Assembly: GCA_027318475.1 (NCBI GenBank)
Contig: DAHVPC010000003.1
Coordinates: 1-44,380 of the forward strand
DNA: 44,380 nt
Direction: 5' to 3'
Source: Candidatus Cloacimonadota bacterium
GTDB taxonomy: Bacteria; Cloacimonadota; Cloacimonadia; Cloacimonadales; Cloacimonadaceae
Position 1 is the stretch's first letter, and each line of letters opens with the position of its first letter. The position numbers were made by a program, and so were the translations under genes. The notes beneath the pieces are model-generated. The model made no database searches and was not told the origin of the DNA. It saw only the letters and a program-made list of their open reading frames with translations. This document shows positions 23,501 to 31,064 of this stretch, in pieces.

Positions 23501-26476
23501 GATAGACGCCAGCGCCGCGACCTCCTCGCTGTCGATCTCAGCGATCCATTGGTCATAGGAATCGCCGAACAACTCACGGCGTGGACGATAGGAGTCCATA
23601 TGGTCGTGATAGGCCTTGATTGCTGCGTGGTCCGCCGTTGAGATCATAGCATTGTACAAGATGACCCGGGTCTGATCGTAAGCTTTCCTGATTACCTGGA
23701 GTTGTTTCTGAACTCCGGGCAGGCTGATGTCTTGGTTCTCGAGATTATGCCGCTGCCAATCGGATCCGGTATTGTAGAGGTCAATGATGCGTTGATAATA
23801 GTCCGCTTTGATCTGGGTAAGATCCATTTCGGAGCGGAATTCCAGCATAGGTGTGTGATAGAGGGTGATGATGGAATCCAACACCGTCGGATTTTGCAAC
23901 GCCAGGGGATCGAGCTTAAGCCGCAATTCCAGGAAATCTATAGCTTGCAAGGGTGCTGGCATCTCTGCCTTGATCTGGGCTGCCTTGTCCAGGATCCGGG
24001 TTTTGATTTCCAGATCCGGATAATCGCCCACAGAGGTATTGAACCTGGCTATTCCCTTGGCAGGGGCTTTGAACTCCGAACCGTCCAAGGTGGCCAGACA
24101 GATGCCGATATTTTCCACAGAGCTGCTCTTGTAATCATCCGCCACAGACTGATCCTGTATCAACTTGTCATCTACTGCCCTTACCAGAAAGACAAAGTCG
24201 TCCACAGCTTCATTCAACGAAGGCTCGTCAGACTGGTTCATGTTCAGCCATCCCCTTTGGTAGATGGCTTCATAATGATATTTGCTATCTGGATTGTCGG
24301 CCAGCAATCCAAACAAGCGCCGGGCTTCATTGTAATACAAGATCGGATCTTGCGAGTCCACTCCCAAGACGAAATATAAAACCCCGAGACGGTACAAGGC
24401 CTCATCATAGAGAGGGGAATCACGCCAACGCTCTTCCTGAGTAAGTTCCCTGAATGCCGCCAGAGATTCCTGAAAATCTGTTGCCTGGTACTTGTAGATG
24501 ATATCTGTTCGGGGAAGCCTGGGATTCGTTTCGCGGGCTTTGTTAAGCCTGTTATCGATCTCGTTTTTCTTGAGTTCGCTGCCGATGTAGGCGATGTTAT
24601 AGAGAGCGTTGTCCCGCAAATGGTATTCCGGCTCGATTTCCAGCACCTTGCGATAATAGGCGAGGGCTTTTTCGGGATGGTCGAAATCGACCGCGTACTG
24701 GAGTTCCGCCATGTTGTAATAGAGATCTGCAGAGCTGAGCAGATAGCCTCCGCCTGGTTGTTCCAGCGATTGGAATTCCGGATTCTGGGCGATAAAATCC
24801 TGATACCGTTTCAAGAGGCTGGCTTTATCGGCTACGATCTCCTCGAAGGGTTTCACCAATTCGTTTTCGCTTATCTGTGTACTCTGCGCCTGACGCTGCA
24901 GATCCAGGTAGTGCAACCTGCGATAGTCGATCTGGAGGTCAAGGAAGTCCAGATTGGTAACAACGAAAGCCAGATTGCCGCTCAAGGTGGGGTTGTCCAA
25001 TGACACTTGTGCAGCTTCCGTCTGCTGTTTCACGATAACTTTCTGCTTCTCCGAGAAGTATTTTTCGGTGATCACCTTGCGCATACCCTCTTCAGTGGCG
25101 GGAAGCTCGCGGGCGAACTCCATTTTTATCTGGCTGAGATTCCTGTAGTCATCCCAAGCGGCTGTAAACATCTCCTCTTCGGCCTTGTTCTGATGCTTGC
25201 GGAAGGCCTGGTAACGCTCTTTCCGGATCTGGAGGTCGGCCAGTTTTTCCTCATATTCCTGGCGTTGAGGCCTAAGGTCGATGTTCAGGGTGGCATATCC
25301 CGGCTCTGCCAACAAAGCGTCGATGGATTGGATAACTTCAGTGTACAGGTCGATGTTTTTCTGGATCTCGATCAGACGCTTCAGTTCCATATCGCTGAAA
25401 CCAGTGCCCAGCACAGCAGGATCTTCCTGCAGATACAACTGGTAGCGCCCCTCCAGGTAGTCATCCACCTGGGCTAATTTGCTGGACAGCTTCTCAGAGT
25501 AGTCCTTGGCTTCGATCAACTTTGCAGCTTCTTTTTTATAGATGTTGAAAGACTGGATCTCCACTTCGGTCCAGGTGGCCGTGCTTGGTTCCTCCTTGGC
25601 CAGGATCTGGAAATCCAGAGGCGGGATATAGCTGTAAAACTTGAGTTGCTGCTTGAAATTTTCCAGGATCTTGTTTTCCCGTGTGGAAATGGAATCCAGT
25701 GAAGAAGGATCGAGATACAGGGACTTGGTTTTGAACTCCTCATACAGGTTTCCCAAGTCCTTCTGGATCGCATTGATCGAATGCTCCAGGGCCTGATACT
25801 CAGAATCTGTCGGGTTTTGGAAAAATCTGTTCAGATCCAGGGCAGCTAAGCGGGCGAGTATGTCTTCCTTGCGGGGCTTGAAAGTGTCCTGCATCCAATC
25901 CCGATAAGCGGCATACCGGTTTCGATAGAGCTCGACTTTGGCAAATTCCCCATTTTCTGCCAATGTGTCCAGAAGCAGGTAAAGAAATGTGGGGTAATGC
26001 TTTCCGATAGGGTAGTTGTTGATCGCGTCTTCGAGGAAAGCCAGTGTAGCCGTGGAATCACCGTTCTGAAACAACACGTTCGCCTGATAGAATAACAGTA
26101 GATCCAGCATCCGGCTGGCTTCTGCGCCTAGTGCGGGATCAGAGGCCAGGGACCGGAAGTATGGCAATGCTTGCTGAATATCCGTCAGTTCAGCGTAAAA
26201 CTGGCCTTCCAGAAATGCCGCGGAGCTTTGATCAAGTTTCTGCAGGCTTCTGCGCTGTTCAAGGAATTCCTGTATGGCAGCCGGCCGGTTCGTTTCGGAG
26301 ATTTGAGGTAGGCGTTCCTGGATAAACTGCATTGCAGCCTGGACCTCCGGATCAGCGTAAACGCTCTTCAGCGCATTGGCTCCCAACCCGGATTGAGCGT
26401 ACAAGCCCAGCCCTGCAAACAGAAGCAGCATGCACAGAAAACCGGATTGCAGTTTGCTACTGATGGTCACCCACAT
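20558..26476 (-). CDS. Giant (1972-residue) periplasmic TPR-repeat protein
   Basis: Exported by an N-terminal signal (about 1-27, ending LGLYAQ). Most of residues 30-1560 is alpha-helical and rich in tetratricopeptide-like units, for example YYNMAELQYAVDFDHPEKAL, LAYYRKVLEIEPEYHL, DSPLYDEALYRLGVLYFVLG and SLADIAQRENNLAEAEAAFR. The last 350 residues switch to beta-rich sequence; the region ending TASLYLNGQLLIDNY and KGQNTLRVEIQN resembles a galactose-binding/jelly-roll lectin-like fold. TPR solenoids assemble complexes, so it could form a long periplasmic scaffold between the inner-membrane motor and the outer membrane. In Myxococcus gliding machines TPR proteins fill this place, but no direct homology is claimed. 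The ribosome site is weak (GGTGA); the gene follows the barrel gene by 128 bases. Confidence 0.82.
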   Translation of the reverse strand: MWVTISSKLQSGFLCMLLLFAGLGLYAQSGLGANALKSVYADPEVQAAMQFIQERLPQISETNRPAAIQEFLEQRRSLQKLDQSSAAFLEGQFYAELTDIQQALPYFRSLASDPALGAEASRMLDLLLFYQANVLFQNGDSTATLAFLEDAINNYPIGKHYPTFLYLLLDTLAENGEFAKVELYRNRYAAYRDWMQDTFKPRKEDILARLAALDLNRFFQNPTDSEYQALEHSINAIQKDLGNLYEEFKTKSLYLDPSSLDSISTRENKILENFKQQLKFYSYIPPLDFQILAKEEPSTATWTEVEIQSFNIYKKEAAKLIEAKDYSEKLSSKLAQVDDYLEGRYQLYLQEDPAVLGTGFSDMELKRLIEIQKNIDLYTEVIQSIDALLAEPGYATLNIDLRPQRQEYEEKLADLQIRKERYQAFRKHQNKAEEEMFTAAWDDYRNLSQIKMEFARELPATEEGMRKVITEKYFSEKQKVIVKQQTEAAQVSLDNPTLSGNLAFVVTNLDFLDLQIDYRRLHYLDLQRQAQSTQISENELVKPFEEIVADKASLLKRYQDFIAQNPEFQSLEQPGGGYLLSSADLYYNMAELQYAVDFDHPEKALAYYRKVLEIEPEYHLRDNALYNIAYIGSELKKNEIDNRLNKARETNPRLPRTDIIYKYQATDFQESLAAFRELTQEERWRDSPLYDEALYRLGVLYFVLGVDSQDPILYYNEARRLFGLLADNPDSKYHYEAIYQRGWLNMNQSDEPSLNEAVDDFVFLVRAVDDKLIQDQSVADDYKSSSVENIGICLATLDGSEFKAPAKGIARFNTSVGDYPDLEIKTRILDKAAQIKAEMPAPLQAIDFLELRLKLDPLALQNPTVLDSIITLYHTPMLEFRSEMDLTQIKADYYQRIIDLYNTGSDWQRHNLENQDISLPGVQKQLQVIRKAYDQTRVILYNAMISTADHAAIKAYHDHMDSYRPRRELFGDSYDQWIAEIDSEEVAALASIAEKSGTTEDLFQAVQGLWTYNDKYPANPSFYDNEGTAYVFVDRIYEGMTASFVDSLYTPAQSLPANRDSLYQFYRDASSRFFSVLSMPEYASEKTRQTAVQVTLKLSRIQISQGLLTEAKASFRDLLKLETSLGRNINRDIYLSLADIAQRENNLAEAEAAFRNALKYASDKKDQDAIIHEIRMQIQTGIDLAEQNGDFELAAREYIRISNEYKGSKIDKDKYVGNRENAAQAYIRAQKYDEAINVKLGLVDTTDNLDQKYSLYFDCWGIADSLMNDEARVTELKNAFIALAPTSNYAFRLQNESINTLAQNPRQRAQAANQLLALHDQVKAKKINSGDETAESIFIRAIELYNEDQNTDKVLELMDRFIDLYPKHSRVTEYLTFMANQYAARNDEEKHEFYARELFLKDNRQYAIYQRIAAGKLYKIVTEFDAAYKQLDWKLAFQKRDDYKKVEAVYRREKLPLDTTLAYQAFTVAEQEYRELQAKNDYLAKYERQIRAVEQGALLKSSPSDLITILPRTSWMGHLFGGVRRIPILSNTADQEYQIITDLLKQPESRYLSTSQRLRALDLICRINDHTADAIESRIIRYLEISNEMKDYRDNNSEEQVQNMVRTLMNAEGYIAKHRSISSGIFREIYDSYTLAGYSDQFTLKAESTLKSRALLPDYRVTYYPLNSEWKVTSAKAARDSSSGISGFSTVATTLGYTLGSYTIPAQDSLIVEREFTGRIAPSAMFMHLAYINNPQVYINDVKIDPAYLPVDSLSHNGQYAQRYAARLAGKSWKETTNTLKVVFYNGTPAPVPLDFSASVVFDVEMIIAKLPSETVTYPSSNAWMSVAVNPLTGKSERNPAIFAADFSLPVSKVKELANSIAEPIWVPESVDAPRNNVILEFDFDMETQYREGFIDFVAPETASLYLNGQLLIDNYSYEYDTEPEFIVFPKRVTLPKEHMLKGQNTLRVEIQNTSPYRGFLAEVSLTRAVKE

Positions 26477-26577
26477 TTCGTCACCATAGATGATAGAGGC
26501 TGTTGTCCACCAGATGGCAGATGCTTGCCGTCATCCAACAGCTGTGGATGCAGATTTTGCCAAACCATCGATTTCAT
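26467..26577 (-). CDS. Possible 36-residue ORF between barrel and TPR genes
   Basis: The frame of the upstream barrel gene stays open for 45 codons after its TAG stop, and an ATG at 26577 could start a 36-residue peptide (MKSMVWQNLHPQLLDDGKHL, continuing to VTKCG). Its TGA overlaps the ATG of the TPR gene by 10 bases, as expected for coupled genes. There is no strong ribosome site. A frame this long is also common by chance, so this is a weak call. Confidence 0.25.
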   Translation of the reverse strand: MKSMVWQNLHPQLLDDGKHLPSGGQQPLSSMVTKCG

Positions 26578-26604
26578 CTGCGCTTGCAAGATCCCGCTCC
26601 GAAC

Positions 26605-28032
26605 CTATTCTTTCTTGTCCTTAAGGTCCTGCATCCATTTACGCAGATCATCAATCGCTTTTTGCGCTTTTTGCCGCTCGAGGCGCACACTACGCAGCTC
26701 CGCAAGCAGATCCTTCAACTCCGGGGAGAGTTCTTTGTTGTAAACACCCGACTCCTTTATTCCCAAAGGTTTGGGTGATTCCGTAGTTGTTTCCGGAGTA
26801 GTCGGGGTCACCAGGACCGCCACTTCCATTGGTTTGAATTCTGGCTGGTCAGGCGGCAGTTCCTTGGGCGGATAATCGATCTTTGCAATGTCTATCTCAT
26901 TAGCAGTGACCGACTCAGCCTGGGATGGGACAGGGATCACTATTTCAGTAACGGGCGATTCTGGTTCAGTGACCGTCTCGGTGGCTGGTTCAGGCGCAGT
27001 TCCAGGAACTGGTCCAATTGGTGACTCAGTCGTAACTTCGGGCTGTGTTGCGACCATCGGTACAACGATCTCCGGTGTATCTGTCTCAATCACAGGCTCT
27101 GTTTCACTTATGGGTTCATTATCTGCAGGAGTTTCTACTTCGGCTTCAGGTTCGAGTTCCGATGGCTGAGCCTGGGTCTCCTTGGGCTGTAGGTCAATCG
27201 TGGGTTCCGGAACGGGTTCAAAGATGGGAGGAGGCGGAGACGGCTTAACGCCTGGCTTGTACTGATAGGAGAAGCCTATTGCCAAGCGGGCGTTGCCTTC
27301 GTAGCCATTGCCTTCGGAACCCTTGGCCCAGTCCTCGGTAGCCTGAGCGCCTACCCGCACAGCAAAGTCCTTATAGGCATACTTGAGGCCGAAATTGAAG
27401 TCCTTTCCATCATACTCGCCTTGCAGGGCGATGTTCTTCCAAGGGAAAATCTCGATCGAGGTGAATGCCCCCTTTAGGAACTGCGAGCGGGGAACCTGTC
27501 CATAGTATCTGCTTAATCCCAGCCCCAGATTGAACATCCAGTTTATCCCACCCAAGACAGCCCTTTTTGATAAAACAAAATAGGGGGAGAAGTGTTCATA
27601 GTCTGTTTTATCCGGATGGTCTGCGAATTCCCATTCTGCGGGATCATGGTACAATTGCGACTGAATCCTGTTGACCGGGGAAAATATGTTGTCCATACCA
27701 ACGGTGAGTTGGGGGAAGCGCTCCGTTTCGGTCAGGACCTTGAGCTTGGCGTTCATGAAATATACTTCATCACCCGCAAACATCCCCAACTGGACCCTAT
27801 CCAGGATTCCCGCTGCCAGCATCCCATAGGGGATGAAGCCGTTTTGATCGGGGTCCACATCACTGGGAGCGACCACATTCCTATAATAGCCCACCAGTAA
27901 AATTTCAATGCCTTTATGCGGCAACAGGTAAGCGTCTGGAGTCCGCAACAGACCCAGAGTCTGGAATGGCGCGGCTACGCTCAAACCGGCCAATGTTGCA
28001 AGAGTTATGATGCTCAGGATGACTTTTTTCAC
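26605..28032 (-). CDS. Outer-membrane beta-barrel with Pro/Glu-rich tail and coiled coil
   Basis: 475 residues, first gene of the operon. A signal peptide (1-21) precedes a beta-barrel domain (about 22-275) with alternating aromatic strands; GLLRTPDAYLLPHKGIEILL and LQGEYDGKDFNFGLKYAYKD resemble YjbH-type outer-membrane proteins. Residues 280-430 are a long Pro/Glu/Thr/Val linker (PSPPPPIFEPVPEPTIDLQP, ETEPVIETDTPE). The last 35 residues form a charged coiled coil (LAELRSVRLERQKAQKAIDD). Such a linker could reach across the periplasm toward the cell wall or the TonB-like protein. GTG 28032 is chosen for its GAGGGA site and because it begins the signal peptide; the extra 13 codons upstream are unlikely. 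Starts divergently from yraN. Confidence 0.75.
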   Translation of the reverse strand: MKKVILSIITLATLAGLSVAAPFQTLGLLRTPDAYLLPHKGIEILLVGYYRNVVAPSDVDPDQNGFIPYGMLAAGILDRVQLGMFAGDEVYFMNAKLKVLTETERFPQLTVGMDNIFSPVNRIQSQLYHDPAEWEFADHPDKTDYEHFSPYFVLSKRAVLGGINWMFNLGLGLSRYYGQVPRSQFLKGAFTSIEIFPWKNIALQGEYDGKDFNFGLKYAYKDFAVRVGAQATEDWAKGSEGNGYEGNARLAIGFSYQYKPGVKPSPPPPIFEPVPEPTIDLQPKETQAQPSELEPEAEVETPADNEPISETEPVIETDTPEIVVPMVATQPEVTTESPIGPVPGTAPEPATETVTEPESPVTEIVIPVPSQAESVTANEIDIAKIDYPPKELPPDQPEFKPMEVAVLVTPTTPETTTESPKPLGIKESGVYNKELSPELKDLLAELRSVRLERQKAQKAIDDLRKWMQDLKDKKE

Positions 28033-28042
28033 GCTTCCCTCA

Positions 28043-28102
28043 AGATATTGGATATCTGTGATGTTTACCACACTTCAAACTCATTGACACAATTCCCGTC
28101 AA
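28043..28102. promoter_or_regulatory. Divergent control region with two inverted repeats
   Basis: Between the barrel gene and yraN lie AGATAT-TGG-ATATCT (28043-28057) and TTGAC-N9-GTCAA (28084-28102). The second gives a TTGAC-type -35 box in both directions; matching -10 boxes are poor (TTTGAA for the barrel gene). A shared operator and overlapping promoters are possible. Confidence 0.3.
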
Positions 28103-28117
28103 GCTTTTTTTTGCTTC

Positions 28118-28498
28118 ATGGCACACAGGACCGCGAAAGAACTTTTCCATCTCGGGGAGGACCTTGCCGCCAATTATCTGGTTGGCAAAGGGCTGGAAAT
28201 TGTGGCCCGGAACTACCGCACAACCCAAGGCGAGGTCGATATCATTGCCTGTGATGCTCACAATCTTGTTTTCGTTGAAGTCAAGACCAGGTCCAAACAC
28301 TCTGTCCGCCAAGCCTTACGCAACGTTGCCTACACCAAGCAGAAACGCCTTTCGGCCGCTGCTCAGTATTTTGTAGTCCAGGATACATCTTGGGAAAACC
28401 ACCGCATCCGATTTGACATCATCGTCGTACTGCATTATGCCGACACGGATACATTCAAGATAGAGCATCTTCAAGACGCTTTCACTCCTGTCTTCTAA
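28118..28498 (+). CDS. yraN: UPF0102/YraN-family nuclease-fold protein
   Basis: 126 residues, typical for the family. The restriction-endonuclease-like core is intact: E (LGEDLAANYLVGKG), then GEVDIIACDAHNLVFVEVKTR, giving the E-D-ExK type metal site near residues 38-56, followed by A-x-N-x-x-x-x-K-Q-x-R-L helix features. Family members are small DNA-binding proteins of uncertain role, sometimes linked to Holliday-junction processing or competence. ATG 28118 has no clear ribosome site (a T-run precedes), so the message may be leaderless or translated weakly. Confidence 0.88.
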   Translation: MAHRTAKELFHLGEDLAANYLVGKGLEIVARNYRTTQGEVDIIACDAHNLVFVEVKTRSKHSVRQALRNVAYTKQKRLSAAAQYFVVQDTSWENHRIRFDIIVVLHYADTDTFKIEHLQDAFTPVF

Positions 28499-28627
28499 GG
28501 CCGGCAGAGCCTTCCGGCGCCGAACAGCCCATTCCGGCTTTTAGTCCGGTGCAAGATCTTCCGAACGCCGATTCTGACATCAAGGCCACGATAGGCTGGG
28601 TTGCACGCAGTTTCAAATTCTACCCAA

Positions 28628-29962
28628 TCAGTTGTCCAGCAGCGAGGTATCAAAGTCTTCGCCCAAATATCTCAGATAGTCTGGATTGGTGTTTTCCCTG
28701 TCGTCGTTACTGACGTAAAGCAGTTTATAGTTGCCGTTCAACTGCAGGTCCACGAATAGATACACGGCGTTGATCCCGCTGCTGTACTTCCAGATCTGAT
28801 AATCTTTACGCACAAACCTCGTCTCATCGGATGAGGTATCGCTGGTGATCTCGTCAGGTTTCCCATTGCGGATGTGGATGCGTCCCCGGTCGGTGGTCCA
28901 GCCGGGTTCGAAGTGCCCGAAAAACCGGTTCGCGTAGTCCACGCGTTCGCTGATCCTGTCCAGCATCATCTGGGTGTTCATGTTGTTGGACTGCGCCCAG
29001 TATTTCCAGGTTTGGCTCACATACCTGCGCTTGGTGGGTTCGTCGTAGTTTTTCCAGTCCGTAGTGAGGCCCCCAGCAATAAAATAGCGCAGCAACTGAA
29101 AATCGTCGTCCGGATTGGGAAAAATAGAGTAGTTTTCCTGTTTGGGTTCCGTAACGAAGAAGTCAAAATCCCGCTCGGCCGATTGTTCGCCCAGTTGAAG
29201 CATCAAACTGCCCGAGTATTTACCAGGTTTGAGTTCGCTGAGGGGTATCTTAAGCGTGATGCGGTCGATGTCGCCATCAGGATTGAAGTCCAGATAGTCG
29301 TCGCTGACGATCACGCTGTCCTGTTCCACGGTCAAGACCAGCAGGCTGGATTCGTTTCGCTGCGCCTCCCTGGTGTAAACTTCAAAGAACAGGTTCACGA
29401 AATCGCTTTCGGTCTTATCAAAAATGAGCGACGGTTGGGTCTTGTAAAGGGTGTTGCCGCGATGGAATTTCCCCAGATAGGATGAGCTGTCGGGGCGTAC
29501 CGCGCTGCACAGTTCGAGGTCGCTGAGCAGGCTTTCCGGCGGCAAGGGTTCAGCGGGAAAAGACCACGCGAAGATCCTCTGCGAGTTCAGGTCTGTCGCC
29601 CGGAAACGAAACTCATAGGCCTTGCCGCTGAGATTGAAACTTGCCCGGTTGAGATAGGTTTTGGCGGAGCGGGCGTCGTCCTTGTTGGAGATGCCAATGT
29701 TATCCCGGATTGCCTGGCTGAATACTACGCTGTCTTGTTCCACCACTTCCACCACTACGTCCACCTCGGCGAAATATCCGCCTTTATGAGCCAGGAACAC
29801 CAAGTTGTTGTAGGGTATCTGGTAATCAACATGGATGATGGTGTTCTTTTCGGAATCCAAAAACCTCTGCGTGCGTACGTGCATGTTCAGATTATCCAGC
29901 GCGAAAGCGTGCGCACAGGCCGCCAGTAAAACGCACAGAACTAATTGTCTAATACTCCTCAT
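28628..29962 (-). CDS. GWxTD-domain secreted protein (first of two)
   Basis: 444 residues. A signal peptide (1-22, ending AHAFA) leads into beta-sandwich regions (about 30-270) and a C-terminal GWxTD domain: FGHFEPGWTTDRGRIHIRNG near residues 350-369, followed by KPDEI. GWxTD is a domain of unknown function common in Bacteroidetes, Ignavibacteria and candidate phyla, usually in exported proteins. The gene overlaps its paralogue upstream by 14 bases and has GAGGAAC before its ATG 29962. The two products probably form a pair or complex in the periplasm or at the surface. Confidence 0.85.
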   Translation of the reverse strand: MRSIRQLVLCVLLAACAHAFALDNLNMHVRTQRFLDSEKNTIIHVDYQIPYNNLVFLAHKGGYFAEVDVVVEVVEQDSVVFSQAIRDNIGISNKDDARSAKTYLNRASFNLSGKAYEFRFRATDLNSQRIFAWSFPAEPLPPESLLSDLELCSAVRPDSSSYLGKFHRGNTLYKTQPSLIFDKTESDFVNLFFEVYTREAQRNESSLLVLTVEQDSVIVSDDYLDFNPDGDIDRITLKIPLSELKPGKYSGSLMLQLGEQSAERDFDFFVTEPKQENYSIFPNPDDDFQLLRYFIAGGLTTDWKNYDEPTKRRYVSQTWKYWAQSNNMNTQMMLDRISERVDYANRFFGHFEPGWTTDRGRIHIRNGKPDEITSDTSSDETRFVRKDYQIWKYSSGINAVYLFVDLQLNGNYKLLYVSNDDRENTNPDYLRYLGEDFDTSLLDN

Positions 29963-31064
29963 CTTTGTTCCTCAGTTTATATTGGCCAAATCCGCCGGTA
30001 TCGGCAAATTCGAACTCCAGGTTCTGGGCATAATAGATCCAGACGATATAGGGATACAGGTCAAGGGGGTGCACTTCGCTATGCACCTCATCTGGTTCTC
30101 CATATTTTATATATATTCTACCCCTGTCGGAGTTCCATCCCTGCAGTCTTTTATGGATTGTATAGCGCTCATCGGCGATTACCACCCTCTGGTAGAAACT
30201 TTCCCGGGCCTCGTTGCGCAAGGTTCCCGGGCTGGGATCATGCATCTGCCAGAACCTTTCGATCACTTCCGGATACATCTCTTCAGGAACCGACCGGATG
30301 CTTTTCCACTCGTTCTGATTGGCGACGTAGCGCAGCTGCTGGATTTGGTCGGCGTAGCTGTAGCGGAAGTTGTAGGAAAACCAGCGGTCGTACCAAAAGG
30401 GTTCCATGTTGTAGCGGATGTTATCTTCAAAAAAACTGATCCTGACGCTTTTCACGCCGCCTTGATTCACGAGTTCAGCCAGCTCGGCCGAATATCCTCC
30501 CGGCATCGCAGTATACCCTGAAAGAAAGTCATCCACCCAAACCTGGATGCTATCCACTGGGGCGGAGAACTTTTGCCGGATCTCGCAACTCTGCACTGGC
30601 AGAGGCAAAGACGCTAATCCGGAGGGCATGAAACTGACGCCGTCCTTGCTGGCCAAAAAATAGGCCTGGCCTATCTCCGTGTAGTTTTCCTGCACGATCA
30701 GGGTCTTCTTGAGGTCGATCTTTTCGCCGGGGCTCAGGTTCTTGATCCTCACGGCCGCCTGGTACTTTCCGGGCTCCAAAACCGCGGTCAGGAAAACCGG
30801 GATCGCCGTGTCCCGCAACCAGTCACGCCGGGGAATGTCCAGATTTACGGTTTGGTCAAATACCTGGCGCTTATCCTTGTTCTTGATCTGCAGGGTCAGT
30901 TGATACCGGGCGGAAGTCTCTGCTTGCTTGAATATTATGGTGTTGTAAGGAATTACCACCCAGAAGTCCAAGCCCTGGGGGTAATGCTCGAAGATGATCT
31001 CCTGAGCGCTCAGGATCGTGCACAAGAACAGCAGGCAAGCCGCGCAGCTAAGCGTTTTTCTCAT
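29949..31064 (-). CDS. GWxTD-domain secreted protein (second of two)
   Basis: 371 residues. A signal peptide (1-20, ending ILSAQ), a beta-sandwich N-terminal half and a C-terminal GWxTD-type domain with the variant GWNSD: RLQGWNSDRGRIYIKYGEPD near residues 318-337. It shares the fold and order of its neighbour, so the pair looks like an old duplication. Its ATG lies inside the end of dnaE (17-base overlap in a different frame), which ties its translation to the polymerase gene. Why a replication gene and two exported proteins share a transcript is unknown. Confidence 0.85.
   Translation of the reverse strand: MRKTLSCAACLLFLCTILSAQEIIFEHYPQGLDFWVVIPYNTIIFKQAETSARYQLTLQIKNKDKRQVFDQTVNLDIPRRDWLRDTAIPVFLTAVLEPGKYQAAVRIKNLSPGEKIDLKKTLIVQENYTEIGQAYFLASKDGVSFMPSGLASLPLPVQSCEIRQKFSAPVDSIQVWVDDFLSGYTAMPGGYSAELAELVNQGGVKSVRISFFEDNIRYNMEPFWYDRWFSYNFRYSYADQIQQLRYVANQNEWKSIRSVPEEMYPEVIERFWQMHDPSPGTLRNEARESFYQRVVIADERYTIHKRLQGWNSDRGRIYIKYGEPDEVHSEVHPLDLYPYIVWIYYAQNLEFEFADTGGFGQYKLRNKDEEY

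Noticed and set aside
28499-28627. GC-rich stretch between yraN and the GWxTD gene as a terminator
   Set aside because: TTCCGGC occurs as a direct rather than an inverted repeat; no stable stem with a T-run was found.
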